This document shows positions 1 to 9,224 of a stretch of DNA of 64,000 nucleotides, one piece after another. Source of the stretch: JAADFF01 sp013153035 (lineage in GTDB: Bacteria; Coprothermobacterota; Coprothermobacteria; Coprothermobacterales; JAADFF01). Numbering within the stretch: position 1 is the stretch's first letter; the number at the start of each line of letters is the position of its first letter. The translations under genes were made by a program, and so were the position numbers. The stretch is taken from assembly GCA_026184435.1 (NCBI GenBank), contig CP046447.1; one strand, 5' to 3'. The notes below the pieces were generated by a model. That model did not search any database, was not told the origin of the DNA, and saw nothing but the letters and a program-made list of their open reading frames with translations.

Positions 1-708
1 GTCGGCATACCACATATCGGTATTGACAAGATAATTACCCCACCAGATAGCCTGTCTCTTTAAAAACCGCTCATAAAACTTTGTATAGTAGGCAGTAGCT
101 GGAAGACCTACAGAGGGGATAGGTTGGTCAAAGTATCCTCTTGGCACTGTGCTTGTACCCATAACATACTTCATATGAATGTAACCTGTTGCCCTATCTA
201 CGGCAAAGAAAGAATCCCACCATCTAAAACCCATGTAGTCTGGACTGTCATCCATATCCGGGATACCAGAATACCGAAAGATGGCAACAAGATGAAGCTT
301 GCCATCTATCCACTTACCAAACACAGCAAGGCGAAGTGTGGGATTGCCAGAGTAGGTCTTGGCAAGGGTATCATATCCTATATCTCTGAATATCGAAGCG
401 GCAAAGTCAAGTGTACGAATCTGACCATACTGTACCGGTTGCCCTCCGTGCATCTTTCCCCATCTGGTAAGAATTTTCATAAACTCATCGTAAGAAACAT
501 CGTAACCTTTCATAGATGAAATGGCATCATATAAACTGCTAAAACCATCAAAATCGTCAGCAGTTTTCACATAGCCTCTTAGAGGAGGATTCATTACAAC
601 ATGTTCTACCCGTGTGCGGTAGTATATCAAAACAGCGGCGGCGCTTACAATAAGCACCGCCACCAGCAAGAATTTCCATTTGCCCTTACGTGATACCTTA
701 GTATTCAA
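1..708 (-). CDS. Partial membrane-anchored extracytoplasmic protein, function unknown
   Basis: An open frame runs 236 codons from a TTG at 708 to the window edge and continues beyond it. I chose the TTG because a GGGAGGT site lies 8 nt upstream; it overlaps the end of the kinase gene by 11 nt, so the two are probably co-transcribed. The N-terminus is basic (about residues 4-12), followed by one hydrophobic segment (about 13-26). The remainder is soluble and rich in Tyr, Trp and Asp. This fits a signal-anchored protein with an external domain. I do not recognise the family, and the C-terminus is not visible. Confidence 0.7.
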   Translation of the reverse strand, partial: MNTKVSRKGKWKFLLVAVLIVSAAAVLIYYRTRVEHVVMNPPLRGYVKTADDFDGFSSLYDAISSMKGYDVSYDEFMKILTRWGKMHGGQPVQYGQIRTLDFAASIFRDIGYDTLAKTYSGNPTLRLAVFGKWIDGKLHLVAIFRYSGIPDMDDSPDYMGFRWWDSFFAVDRATGYIHMKYVMGTSTVPRGYFDQPIPSVGLPATAYYTKFYERFLKRQAIWWGNYLVNTDMWYAD

Positions 709-2380
709 AAAGACTACCTCCCACAAACTCTCTAAGAAGTGAGGTGCGAGGTACAAATGTCGTAGACAATGGCTCAAAGTGTCTGATGAACTTAAGAAGT
801 CTCTCTGCCTCAGCATACTCGGGATACAGTTTGGGCACAGCTTGTAAAAGTGGCTCTACCAGTGGTCTAAGAACACTAAGCTCATATGGTAGTGCCGAGT
901 TAAAGAATACATCGGCCTCTTCTTGATATGGGAAGATATATCTATCTTCTCCCCTCCTCACCAGTGGCCACTGTCTAAGGGTATCTATAACACCATATCC
1001 CCTAAACAGACTATCTCTCACCATACGGCGAATGAGACGGGCATCTGTAGTAGGTATGCGATTATGGTCATCTATATTGAGCTGTGTCAGAGCACTAACA
1101 TATATCTTAAACTTCGTATATCCGGGCACCTGAGCTGTGGTAATAGGATTAAGAGCATGAATACCTTCTACAACAATGACACTATTCTTGTCAAGCTTCA
1201 CAAATTTACCAGAGGGCTCTCTAACACCTCGTATAAAGTTGTATCTTGGTAGTTCTATCTCCTCACCCTTCAGAAGTGCCATAAGCTGCTGGTTAAAGAA
1301 CTCCACATCCATAGCCTCAATGCTATCAAAATCTGGTCTACCCTCTTCATCTCTGGGTGTCTTGTCTCTGGGCACAAAGTAGTCATCGGTAGATATGACA
1401 ATCGGATTGATACCATTGACCCTGAGCTGGATACCCAACCTCTTAGAGAAAGTTGTCTTGCCAGAAGAAGAGGGTCCGGCAATAAGCACAAGTCTGACAT
1501 CACTGATATTCTCAGCTATCTTATCGGCAATCTCGGCTATCTTCTTCTCCTGTAGAGCTTCTGCCACCATTATTATCTCCTTAGCCTTACCGGAAACAAT
1601 CATCTTATTGAGAGCACCAACATCGGGAAGTCCCATAAGAGAAAGCCAGTTTCTATGTTCCTGAAATGCCTTATAGAGCATAACAATTTCTTCAAACTTA
1701 GCAGGTTTACGGTAGTTCTTAGGCTCGGGAAGAACAAGTACAAAGCCCGGTGGATATATGATCAGGTCAAATGCATTAAGATAGCTGGTATCTGGGACAA
1801 GTGGCAGGAACACATAATCATAGTAATCAGTACCTTCGGCCTTGTATAAAGTGACCGTCTTGGTATACATCGTTTCAAAGAGTCTAACCTTATCATCACG
1901 ATTTTCCTTCTTAAACAGCTCTATAGCCTCTTTTCTGTCCATCTCCACAAACTCAAACTTGATAGCCTTCTTGACATATTCCCACATCTTCTCTTTAATC
2001 TGTTCAATTTCACTATATGTGATCTCTCTGTCACGAAGTCTGCCATAAAGTCCCTGGTTATAAGAATGCTCCACAAGAACATTTTCATTGCCCAGCACAT
2101 CACGAGCGGCAAGGGTTAGAAGAAACACATAGCTTCTTTCAATGATACGACGTCCTGTTACAGTGTGTGCATCTATAAAATCAAGCTTAACATCCCTTAT
2201 CAGTTTATAGTGAAGGTCTACAAGGTGACCATCTACCCTTGCAGCAACAACATTATCAAGAGAACCATACTTTTCCTCAATGAGGTCTTTAACCTGGGGA
2301 AGAACATCTAAAATCTTGGTGCCCTCTGGTACTTCTACACGCATACCCTTCTCTACTGTTACAAACACCTTTCCATCCAT
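698..2380 (-). CDS. TGS / uridine kinase-type nucleoside kinase
   Basis: About 560 residues. The N-terminal third resembles the TGS and second editing-like domains of threonyl-tRNA synthetase. The C-terminal part is a phosphoribulokinase/uridine-kinase P-loop kinase with Walker A GPSSSGKTTFSKRL near residue 305, followed by STDDYF and VVEGIHALNP. This two-part architecture is known from Clostridia and Thermotogae as a nucleoside (uridine/cytidine-like) kinase that phosphorylates a nucleoside with NTP; the exact substrate is not readable. ATG at 2380 and GTG at 2383 are both possible starts behind AGGAGGTG. The downstream partial gene overlaps its 3' end. Confidence 0.85.
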   Translation of the reverse strand: MDGKVFVTVEKGMRVEVPEGTKILDVLPQVKDLIEEKYGSLDNVVAARVDGHLVDLHYKLIRDVKLDFIDAHTVTGRRIIERSYVFLLTLAARDVLGNENVLVEHSYNQGLYGRLRDREITYSEIEQIKEKMWEYVKKAIKFEFVEMDRKEAIELFKKENRDDKVRLFETMYTKTVTLYKAEGTDYYDYVFLPLVPDTSYLNAFDLIIYPPGFVLVLPEPKNYRKPAKFEEIVMLYKAFQEHRNWLSLMGLPDVGALNKMIVSGKAKEIIMVAEALQEKKIAEIADKIAENISDVRLVLIAGPSSSGKTTFSKRLGIQLRVNGINPIVISTDDYFVPRDKTPRDEEGRPDFDSIEAMDVEFFNQQLMALLKGEEIELPRYNFIRGVREPSGKFVKLDKNSVIVVEGIHALNPITTAQVPGYTKFKIYVSALTQLNIDDHNRIPTTDARLIRRMVRDSLFRGYGVIDTLRQWPLVRRGEDRYIFPYQEEADVFFNSALPYELSVLRPLVEPLLQAVPKLYPEYAEAERLLKFIRHFEPLSTTFVPRTSLLREFVGGSLFEY

Positions 2381-2500
2381 CACTGCTTCACCTCCTAAGA
2401 CTGGGATAAACTTTCTTTATAAGCGTATAGATATTCTACCACCACATGGTGTTAGGTATAAAACAGATATAATTAGAAAAAAGGCACGGAGGTGTGACAT

Positions 2501-3805
2501 ATGCAGAAATACAGGGTTGCAGACTTAGGAAAATATGTTGGCCAAGAGGTAGAACTAAAAGGCTGGCTTTACAACAAGAGAGATATTGGTAAGGTAAGGT
2601 TTATTCTCGTTAGAGATGGTAGCGGCATTGTTCAGGGTGTTATGGTGAAAAACAATCTGCCTGAAGAGGTATGGGATAAATTTGATGACCTCACACTGGA
2701 AACCTCTCTGATCGTTAGAGGCACAGTGAGGGAGGAAAAGAGAGCCCCCGGAGGATATGAGCTTGATGTTACAGACATTGAAATCTTCCAGATAGCCGAT
2801 GGCTACCCCATTACAAAGAAATCTCACGGTGTCGAGTTCCTTATGGACCACAGACATCTATGGCTACGCTCCAAAAAGCAGTGGGCTATTATGCGTATTA
2901 GAGATGAGATACAGAGCGCCATTATGGACTTTCTCAGAGAGCAGGGGTTTGTAAGAATCGATGCCCCTATTCTCACATCATCTGCCGCTGAGGGAACAAC
3001 AACGCTGTTTGAGGTAGATTACCACGGCGATAAGGCATATCTGTCTCAAAGTGGTCAGCTATACATGGAAGCTGCTGCTATGGCACACGGCAAAGTCTAT
3101 TGCTTTGGTCCTGCCTTTAGAGCAGAAAAATCTAAGACGAGAAGACACTTACTTGAGTTTTGGATGGTAGAACCTGAAATGGCATGGGTAACCTTTGAAG
3201 AAAACCTTGAGATACAGGAAAACATGGTTTCATACATTGTTGAAAGAGTGCTGAAAAACCGCAGAAACGAACTTGAAATACTCGAAAGACCTATTGAGCC
3301 ACTGGAAAAGGTTAAACCACCATTCCCCCGTGTTACATATGATGAAGCTATAGAAATGCTGAAGAAGTCTGGCGACCCAGAGCTTGAAAAGATAGAGTGG
3401 GGAGAAGACTTTGGAGCACCACATGAAACATATATCTCCAATAAGTTTGACAAACCCGTATTTATTACCCACTTCCCCACCAAGATGAAGGCTTTTTATA
3501 TGCAACCTGATCCGAATAGGCCTGAAGTAGTACTTGCAGCAGACCTTCTTGCACCAGAGGGCTACGGTGAAATTATAGGTGGTAGTGAACGTATATATGA
3601 TTATGACCTTCTCAAGCAGCGTATCCAGGAGTGGGGACTTCCCGAAGAAGATTATCAGTGGTATCTTGACCTGAGAAAGTATGGAACAGTACCTCACTCT
3701 GGTTTTGGACTGGGTCTTGAAAGAACAGTAGCCTGGATAGCCAAACTACCACACATTAGAGAGACCATTCCATTCCCAAGAATGCTTCACAGGATGGTGC
3801 CGTAA
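2501..3805 (+). CDS. asnS: Asparaginyl-tRNA synthetase (archaeal-like)
   Basis: This 434-residue class IIb synthetase charges tRNA-Asn with asparagine in the cytoplasm. An N-terminal OB-fold anticodon-binding domain (about 1-110) precedes the catalytic core. Motif 2 contains FRAEKSKTRRHL and motif 3 GFGLGLERTVAWI. The segments APGGYELDV, EGYGEIIGGSERIYDYD and YGTVPHSGFGLG recall archaeal (Thermococcales) AsnRS rather than AspRS, which argues for AsnRS. The ATG start follows GGAGGTGTGACAT. The gpsA start follows one base after the stop, suggesting a two-gene operon. A TATAAT box lies at 2468-2473. Confidence 0.93.
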   Translation: MQKYRVADLGKYVGQEVELKGWLYNKRDIGKVRFILVRDGSGIVQGVMVKNNLPEEVWDKFDDLTLETSLIVRGTVREEKRAPGGYELDVTDIEIFQIADGYPITKKSHGVEFLMDHRHLWLRSKKQWAIMRIRDEIQSAIMDFLREQGFVRIDAPILTSSAAEGTTTLFEVDYHGDKAYLSQSGQLYMEAAAMAHGKVYCFGPAFRAEKSKTRRHLLEFWMVEPEMAWVTFEENLEIQENMVSYIVERVLKNRRNELEILERPIEPLEKVKPPFPRVTYDEAIEMLKKSGDPELEKIEWGEDFGAPHETYISNKFDKPVFITHFPTKMKAFYMQPDPNRPEVVLAADLLAPEGYGEIIGGSERIYDYDLLKQRIQEWGLPEEDYQWYLDLRKYGTVPHSGFGLGLERTVAWIAKLPHIRETIPFPRMLHRMVP

Positions 3806-3806
3806 A

Positions 3807-4805
3807 GTGAAGATAGGAATACTGGGAACGGGCAGCTTGGGCACAGCCCTCGCTGCCCATTTTTACAAGCTGGGCTATGATGTGCTGTGGTGGGGAAGAG
3901 ACCCTGAGCTTGTAGAACATATCAATGCACATCATCGCAACCCCAAACACATGAGCGAGTTTCTACTGCCATATGACCTCAAAGCTACCAATGATATGAG
4001 TCTTGTTGCTAACGCTCCACATATCATTTCAGCTGTACCCACACCATATCTGAGAAATGTTTGGGGCAAACTAAAAGAGCACATAGAAAACCCCATTATC
4101 ATCAATACCTCAAAGGGTATTGAGGTAGACACGGGCATGTTTGCCCATGAGATATTTAGAGAGATATTCCCCCTAGGCACTTTCTTAGCCTTGTCTGGGC
4201 CATCATTTGCTAGAGAAATACTCAAGGGTTTCCCCACAGCTGTTGTACTAGTGGGTCCAGAAAAACACACATGTCAGCTGATAAAGGATTGGTCGACTCC
4301 AGCACTAAGAATATATAGTGCCGAAGACCTTGTTGGAGTAGAACTGGCAGGTGCATATAAAAATGTACTTGCTATTGCTAGTGGTGCCGTTGCTGGGTTA
4401 GGACTGGGAGAAAACACAAGGGCAGCACTTATAACACGAGGGGTAGCCGAATTGACAAGACTTGGTATAGCACTAGGAGCTCAAATGAAAACTTTTATGG
4501 GACTGGCCGGTGTAGGAGATATTATTCTGACATGCTCATCTAAAGAATCGAGAAACTATTCATTGGGTTGGAACATAGGCAGAGGTCTGAGTGTAGATGA
4601 CGCCCTCTCAAGGCTCAAAGGATATCCTGAAGGATACAAAACCTCACTGGCAATGAAAAAACTTTCTCACGAGCTGAGTGTAGAAACACCCATTGTTGAT
4701 GCCGTAGCCTCTGTTTTACACGAAGGAAAACCAATACGCAGGGTACTCGCCGACCTACTATCTCGTCCACCAAAGAAGGAATTTTGGGGTATTGAAGAAA
4801 ACTAA
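3807..4805 (+). CDS. gpsA: NAD(P)+-dependent glycerol-3-phosphate dehydrogenase
   Basis: 332 residues. The enzyme reduces dihydroxyacetone phosphate to sn-glycerol 3-phosphate for phospholipid synthesis. The N-terminal Rossmann motif GTGSLGTALAAHF (residues 7-19) binds the cofactor. INTSKGIE and the lysine in AYKNVLAIASG mark the family active site. A GTG start lies one base after the asnS stop, so translation is probably coupled. The stop codon overlaps the stop of the convergent pilin-like gene (shared CTAA at 4802-4805), and no terminator is evident between them. plsY, which uses the product, is elsewhere in the window. Confidence 0.93.
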   Translation: MKIGILGTGSLGTALAAHFYKLGYDVLWWGRDPELVEHINAHHRNPKHMSEFLLPYDLKATNDMSLVANAPHIISAVPTPYLRNVWGKLKEHIENPIIINTSKGIEVDTGMFAHEIFREIFPLGTFLALSGPSFAREILKGFPTAVVLVGPEKHTCQLIKDWSTPALRIYSAEDLVGVELAGAYKNVLAIASGAVAGLGLGENTRAALITRGVAELTRLGIALGAQMKTFMGLAGVGDIILTCSSKESRNYSLGWNIGRGLSVDDALSRLKGYPEGYKTSLAMKKLSHELSVETPIVDAVASVLHEGKPIRRVLADLLSRPPKKEFWGIEEN

Positions 4806-5320
4806 GGCTTGCAATATATAACCACAGGTGGACTATAACCATCTGGAGACAAATAGTATATGAGATGGGCATACCCTTTGTCGCAGGATTTTATACCGGG
4901 AATATCATATACACAGTCTGTAAAGGCATAAGGTTTTCCATTTAAGGGACAGATTGGAGGATGATCAAATGCCAAAGGATTCGCTTTGTCTCCCCAGCCT
5001 GTCAGGCCCAAAGCAAGTGTCCACTCCCACAGATTAGATTCCCCGCAAGAGGTAGGTGTGGTAGCAAAGTATGGATACGGACGTTTACCTTCCATCTCTC
5101 GAATAAGAGCATATTCTTCGGCTTTCATCAATATGTTGTGAACATTTTCCATATGCGCCTTTATCTTGGCCACTTGTATGGCATTTTCATAGCGAGGTAA
5201 AGCAATGGCCAGAAGTATACCCAATATAACAATGACAACAAGAAGCTCTACCAGGGCAAATCCACTATCGTCTAAGGGACTCTGCAATATTTTCTGCCGA
5301 TACAAATGCCTCTTTAACAT
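4802..5320 (-). CDS. Type IV pilin-like protein with long leader
   Basis: A prepilin-type signal (cleavage G|FALVELLVV, Glu at mature position +5) precedes one hydrophobic helix and a soluble domain with several Cys. The best start is ATG at 5320, which gives a 20-residue basic leader and overlaps rpe by 56 nt in another frame; an internal TTG is an alternative. The soluble domain has CPLNGKPYAF, resembling the CPYTGQPF and CPYSGKPF segments of the pilin-lamin-tail proteins near 55-56 kb. It is the last gene of the long minus-strand operon. Phe-Ala replaces the usual Phe-Thr after the cleavage site. Confidence 0.8.
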   Translation of the reverse strand: MLKRHLYRQKILQSPLDDSGFALVELLVVIVILGILLAIALPRYENAIQVAKIKAHMENVHNILMKAEEYALIREMEGKRPYPYFATTPTSCGESNLWEWTLALGLTGWGDKANPLAFDHPPICPLNGKPYAFTDCVYDIPGIKSCDKGYAHLIYYLSPDGYSPPVVIYCKP

Positions 5321-5969
5321 CACTTGCCCCCATAATGGCACTACCCATAACAATAAGGTCTGCTCCCTTCTCAAGAACATTTTCAAGATTATGATGCTTA
5401 ACCCCTCCATCAACCTCAATGAGGTAGTTATATTCAGGCTCCCTTCTAATCTCAGACAACACCCTTACCTTATCAAGGGCATAGGGTATAAGTTTCTGAC
5501 CACCGAAACCGGGGTTGACTGTCATGACAAGTATCACATCAACAAAGGGCATTACCATCTGGATAGCAGATATAGGTGTCGCAGGGTTAAGGGAGACCCC
5601 AGCAAGAAGTCCTTTATCTTTAATATAATTAAGCGTTCTGTCAAGATGATTCTCGGCTTCTACATGAACGGTAACAATATCTGCACCGGCATCGGCAAAA
5701 ACATCGATGTACTGGGCTGGATGCTCTATCATTAGGTGAACAGAGTAGATAATATCCGGAAAATGTTTCTTGAGAGACCCCAGTATCTGGGGACCTATAG
5801 CAAGGTTAGGCACAAAGTGACCATCCATGACATCTATATGGAGCATCTTTAGACCATTATCGATTAGTGTCTGAATAGCATTTCCTAAAGTAACAAAATC
5901 TGCTGAAAGTATAGAAGGTTCTATAACAGGGGCAAGATTTCTTATCTCCTCTTTTTTCTGCGACGCCAT
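5265..5969 (-). CDS. rpe: Ribulose-phosphate 3-epimerase
   Basis: 234 residues, the normal family length plus a short N-terminal extension. It interconverts ribulose 5-phosphate and xylulose 5-phosphate. The TIM-barrel signatures are PSILSADF, HIDVMDGHFVPN, HLMI, VMTVNPGFGGQ and EVDGGV, which carry the metal-binding His/Asp set and the catalytic Asp residues. ATG at 5969 lies inside the 3' end of rsgA and follows AGGAGGAAGAGAGAAA. The gene order rsgA-rpe is widely conserved in Firmicutes. Confidence 0.95.
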   Translation of the reverse strand: MASQKKEEIRNLAPVIEPSILSADFVTLGNAIQTLIDNGLKMLHIDVMDGHFVPNLAIGPQILGSLKKHFPDIIYSVHLMIEHPAQYIDVFADAGADIVTVHVEAENHLDRTLNYIKDKGLLAGVSLNPATPISAIQMVMPFVDVILVMTVNPGFGGQKLIPYALDKVRVLSEIRREPEYNYLIEVDGGVKHHNLENVLEKGADLIVMGSAIMGASDVKEAFVSAENIAESLRR

Positions 5970-6862
5970 TTTCTCTCTTCCTCCTTTTCCTTTACAGCCT
6001 CAAGAATCTTGAGATAGCTTTCATATCTATGTAGTGCTATTTCTCCCTTTTCCACAGCCTCTCTAACAGCACACCCCGGCTCATCAACATGGAGACAACC
6101 GGGGTAAGCACATAGATGCTCTCTCTCTGCAATTTCCGGAAAACCACTGGATACCTCTTTCACCTCTATATCGTCTGGCACCTCAAGAAGGGAAAAACCG
6201 GGGGTATCAACAACATAGGTCTTTTCACCAACCCTTATAAGCTTAGTATATGTTGTCGTATGTCTTCCCCTACCAATCTTCTCCGACACCGCACCAACAG
6301 ATAGATTTAAGCCGTACATAGTATTGATAAGAGAACTCTTACCCACACCTGACATACCGGCAAATACAATAGTTCCTTTGTCAAGTAGGGCCTTAAGCTC
6401 TTCTATACCCTCTTTTTTTTCAACCGATGTCCATATCACAGGATAGCCTAAATTCTCATATGTCTTCATAACCTCCTTAGCATACTGAAGTTCCTCATCG
6501 GAAAGGAGGTCTACCTTATTGACGACAATATAAGGTTTGATATGTTCGTGTATAACATTCATGAGAAACAGGTCAAGATAAAAGAGGTAACCCTCAGGCT
6601 GTTTGAAGGTGTGAACATATATAGCCTTGGATACATTGGCCACAGTAGGTCTTTTCAAAATGTTTTTACGGGGCACAATCTTTTCAACAGCGTATTCTCT
6701 ACCTCTGATAACCTCAGATACCCATGCATAATCACCGGGATATATGCCCGTATCTCTAAGTACTCTTTTTCTTACATGGGCATACTTTTCCTCTCCATCT
6801 ATTTCAACCCAAGCATTATATCTATCAATTTTGATCACTCTGGACAGTCTTCTGATAGTCAC
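5942..6862 (-). CDS. rsgA: Ribosome small-subunit-dependent GTPase A
   Basis: 306 residues. This GTPase matures the 30S subunit. It is circularly permuted as expected: an N-terminal OB fold, then G4 NKVDLLS, G1 GMSGVGKSSLIN, G2/G3 with VDTPGFS, and a C-terminal zinc knuckle CAYPGCLHVDEPGC. The C-terminus is strongly basic (KWRRRKKRR), compatible with rRNA binding. It overlaps the PASTA gene upstream by 38 nt and rpe downstream by 28 nt, so it is clearly one transcriptional unit. Confidence 0.95.
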   Translation of the reverse strand: MTIRRLSRVIKIDRYNAWVEIDGEEKYAHVRKRVLRDTGIYPGDYAWVSEVIRGREYAVEKIVPRKNILKRPTVANVSKAIYVHTFKQPEGYLFYLDLFLMNVIHEHIKPYIVVNKVDLLSDEELQYAKEVMKTYENLGYPVIWTSVEKKEGIEELKALLDKGTIVFAGMSGVGKSSLINTMYGLNLSVGAVSEKIGRGRHTTTYTKLIRVGEKTYVVDTPGFSLLEVPDDIEVKEVSSGFPEIAEREHLCAYPGCLHVDEPGCAVREAVEKGEIALHRYESYLKILEAVKEKEEERKWRRRKKRR

Positions 6863-7565
6863 CAGTCCACACCTCCAAATCTACTGTTTCACCTTTCCAT
6901 CTGTATATACCTGAACGGGGGAATTGTGCCTTTACCGTCTCAAGTTTGATACCCTCAACATACTTATATGTAATCTTGCCAACCTTTAACCCTACATCTG
7001 TAATCTTCTTTTCAGCTATAGGTAGTGGTAATCCTACAACATAAGGGACTCTTACCTCTTCAGGAATAGATACGGTAAGAACAACACCCTCACCCAAGGC
7101 CAGTTTGGAACCCGGTCCCGGAGTTATGGATTTCACAACAAAATTACCACCATCGGGCACCTCAATAACATCTTTAACCCGAAGACCTGCATCTCTGACT
7201 TTCTTGATAGCATCAGCTGCATCCATACCCACTACAGCTGGTACCGTAGCCGTATTCAGCCCTGTGCTGACAATAAGTGTGACCTTCTCACCACTACCCA
7301 TCAAAGTACCGGGAACAGGTATTTGGGCCACAACATAGCCGACACTAATATCTGCCTGTATAGGTTTAATGTCAAAGGATAAATCGCTTTCCCACAGCTT
7401 GGTAATGGCATCAGAAATATACATATCTGAAACATCAGGAGCCCTACGACCTACAGAAACTCTTTCTCTATCTGTTAACCAGTAATACATACCAAGCCCA
7501 ATAACACCCCATATAAGCGTGGCTAGGAGTAGAACATGAACAAGATATCTTAAAACTTTTCTCAT
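6825..7565 (-). CDS. Membrane-anchored protein with three PASTA repeats, no kinase domain
   Basis: 246 residues: a short basic N-terminus, one transmembrane helix (about 8-29) and three PASTA repeats beginning near residues 41, 105 and 173. PASTA domains bind muropeptides or beta-lactams and usually form the external part of PrkC-type Ser/Thr kinases or PBPs. Between rlmN and rsgA, Firmicutes normally carry the prpC phosphatase and prkC kinase; here only a PASTA-anchor product remains. A role as a peptidoglycan-sensing or cell-division adaptor is inference. Confidence 0.88.
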   Translation of the reverse strand: MRKVLRYLVHVLLLATLIWGVIGLGMYYWLTDRERVSVGRRAPDVSDMYISDAITKLWESDLSFDIKPIQADISVGYVVAQIPVPGTLMGSGEKVTLIVSTGLNTATVPAVVGMDAADAIKKVRDAGLRVKDVIEVPDGGNFVVKSITPGPGSKLALGEGVVLTVSIPEEVRVPYVVGLPLPIAEKKITDVGLKVGKITYKYVEGIKLETVKAQFPRSGIYRWKGETVDLEVWTGDYQKTVQSDQN

Positions 7566-8593
7566 AGGTTTCGCCTCCTAAGCATGCCACAGGCTGCATC
7601 GACATCTTTACCCACAGATTTTCTCACTGTAACAATAAAGCCCTTATCTTTAAGGTGGTTTTGAAAGGCTAATATTCTTTCCTCAGGTGGCCTACGAAAA
7701 CCGGCAAATGTATCATTGTAGGGAATAAGATTAATGCGTTTGACTTTCCCTCTCAGAAGCCTTGCCAATGCTTCTGCATGCTCTAAGGAATCATTAATAC
7801 CATCGAGCATGACATATTCAGCTGTTAGTCTAACACCTCTATCTTTAGCATACTGATGAGCCATATCGAGCACCTTATCTATGGGATTAGAATCCTCTAC
7901 TGGAACAAGTGACATTCTCAAATCATGCAATGGAGCATGCACTGAAACAGCCAAATGCACCTTTAAATCGCTATCAAGAAGCTTTTTCATACCCTCAATA
8001 ATACCAACAGTAGAGAGAGTAATTCTACGGGGAGACATACCAAATGCCCTTTTATCGGTAAAAACTTTGATAGACTTATACACATTATCAAAGTTCAAAA
8101 GAGGTTCTCCCATTCCCATAAATACGATGCGGTCAACCTCTTTTTTCATGTGCTCAAAAATCCATATCTGCCCTATAATTTCACCAGCTGTAAGGTTACG
8201 TGAAAAACCACTAAGTCCTGTCTGGCAAAACTTACAACCCACAGGACATCCCACCTGCACGGAAATGCATGCTGTATGCCAAGTATCATCTTTACCTTCA
8301 AAATTCATATACACGGCTTCTATCAGTTCTCCATCTATCTTCGAACGGAGAAGATACTTAGTACTATCTGTGCCCTCAGACGCTTCTACAATATCATACG
8401 GCGACAAATAGAAATGTTCTTTCAAATATTCTCTGAGTGTCTTGGGAATATTGGCCATTTCATCAAAAGAACCTACAAACTTACCATACATCCAATCCCA
8501 TATCTGCTTAGCCCTATATCCTTGAAAGCCCGCCTCTTGCAAAATGGTCTTGAGTTCATCGAGACTATAATCCATAATTAATTTCTTATCCAC
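7562..8593 (-). CDS. rlmN: Dual-specificity 23S rRNA A2503 / tRNA A37 C2-methyltransferase (radical SAM)
   Basis: About 343 residues. The radical SAM cluster motif CPVGCKFC is near residues 115-122, and the methyl-carrier Cys lies in the C-terminal DAACGML segment; GMGEPLLNFDNV is also typical. The frame is open further upstream, but GTG at 8593 is preferred because GGGAGGGAG precedes it at good spacing and the protein then starts just before MDYSLDELK, as in the family. The start overlaps the upstream membrane gene by 8 nt. Confidence 0.94.
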   Translation of the reverse strand: MDKKLIMDYSLDELKTILQEAGFQGYRAKQIWDWMYGKFVGSFDEMANIPKTLREYLKEHFYLSPYDIVEASEGTDSTKYLLRSKIDGELIEAVYMNFEGKDDTWHTACISVQVGCPVGCKFCQTGLSGFSRNLTAGEIIGQIWIFEHMKKEVDRIVFMGMGEPLLNFDNVYKSIKVFTDKRAFGMSPRRITLSTVGIIEGMKKLLDSDLKVHLAVSVHAPLHDLRMSLVPVEDSNPIDKVLDMAHQYAKDRGVRLTAEYVMLDGINDSLEHAEALARLLRGKVKRINLIPYNDTFAGFRRPPEERILAFQNHLKDKGFIVTVRKSVGKDVDAACGMLRRRNL

Positions 8594-9224
8594 TTTTATT
8601 TCTCCCTCCCACAACGGCAATAATATCAAGAGGAGTTCGGAGTACAAGGAACAAAGAAAACGGATAAAAGCGTAAAGAGTGAAGGTAATCTTGTATCTCC
8701 TCTGAAAGATCTGCTTGTTGTGTATACATAATGAGAGCTCTAATATATCCGTCTGTATCCCAGTATGCAACAAACAACAGTAGCACAACGATAATAAACA
8801 AATCCCATGCTAACGCTGGTTTACCACCTATCCACCATAAAACAGGCGAGAATATAAACAGCCACTTAGCAATAATCTCAAACCATCTACGAATAGGTAC
8901 AAACCATTCACCAGATAGAGACTGTAATACCCTACCAATGATAAATAGCAGACATACTTGTTTGCCTAATTTAATATCTCCCATAAAGAACTTAGGGATA
9001 ATAAGCACCCTTCCCTTATCTTCATAGTAAAACATTGTAGGAAACCTTCTCTTGACAACAACCGTTACAAATGGAAACAAAAATTCCTTCGCAATATGGG
9101 AAGGAGAAACAGGCAAAACACCTTTAGCACCAATAGCACCAATATGCCAACCATACCAAACAATATTCCACAGCAGATAAAGCCCCGTTATTAGCAGTAA
9201 TGTACTATAAAAATCTAAGACCAA
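8586..9224 (-). CDS. Polytopic membrane protein, unknown
   Basis: 212 residues with an N-terminal hydrophobic segment (about 3-25), a middle amphipathic part, and further hydrophobic stretches around 95-110, 120-140 and 145-160. Many Firmicutes have the zinc metallopeptidase YugP here between fmt and rlmN, but no HExxH motif is present, so I do not call it that. The probable start is TTG at 9224, just inside the end of fmt, with GGAGG about 11 nt upstream. Function unknown; the operon position suggests only co-expression with translation genes. Confidence 0.7.
   Translation of the reverse strand: MVLDFYSTLLLITGLYLLWNIVWYGWHIGAIGAKGVLPVSPSHIAKEFLFPFVTVVVKRRFPTMFYYEDKGRVLIIPKFFMGDIKLGKQVCLLFIIGRVLQSLSGEWFVPIRRWFEIIAKWLFIFSPVLWWIGGKPALAWDLFIIVVLLLFVAYWDTDGYIRALIMYTQQADLSEEIQDYLHSLRFYPFSLFLVLRTPLDIIAVVGGRNKSG

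Noticed and set aside
124..519. Plus-strand open frame in the first 0.5 kb
   Set aside because: Antisense to the partial anchored protein, whose frame is open across the whole region with a credible signal anchor and SD.
2431..2450. Inverted repeat CACCA-CA-TGGTG between the kinase gene and asnS
   Set aside because: Only 5 bp per arm; too weak to call an operator or a T-box element, and no T-box features are seen.
8594..8788. N-terminal extension of rlmN
   Set aside because: It lies within the upstream membrane-protein gene in another frame; GTG 8593 has a good SD and gives the family length.
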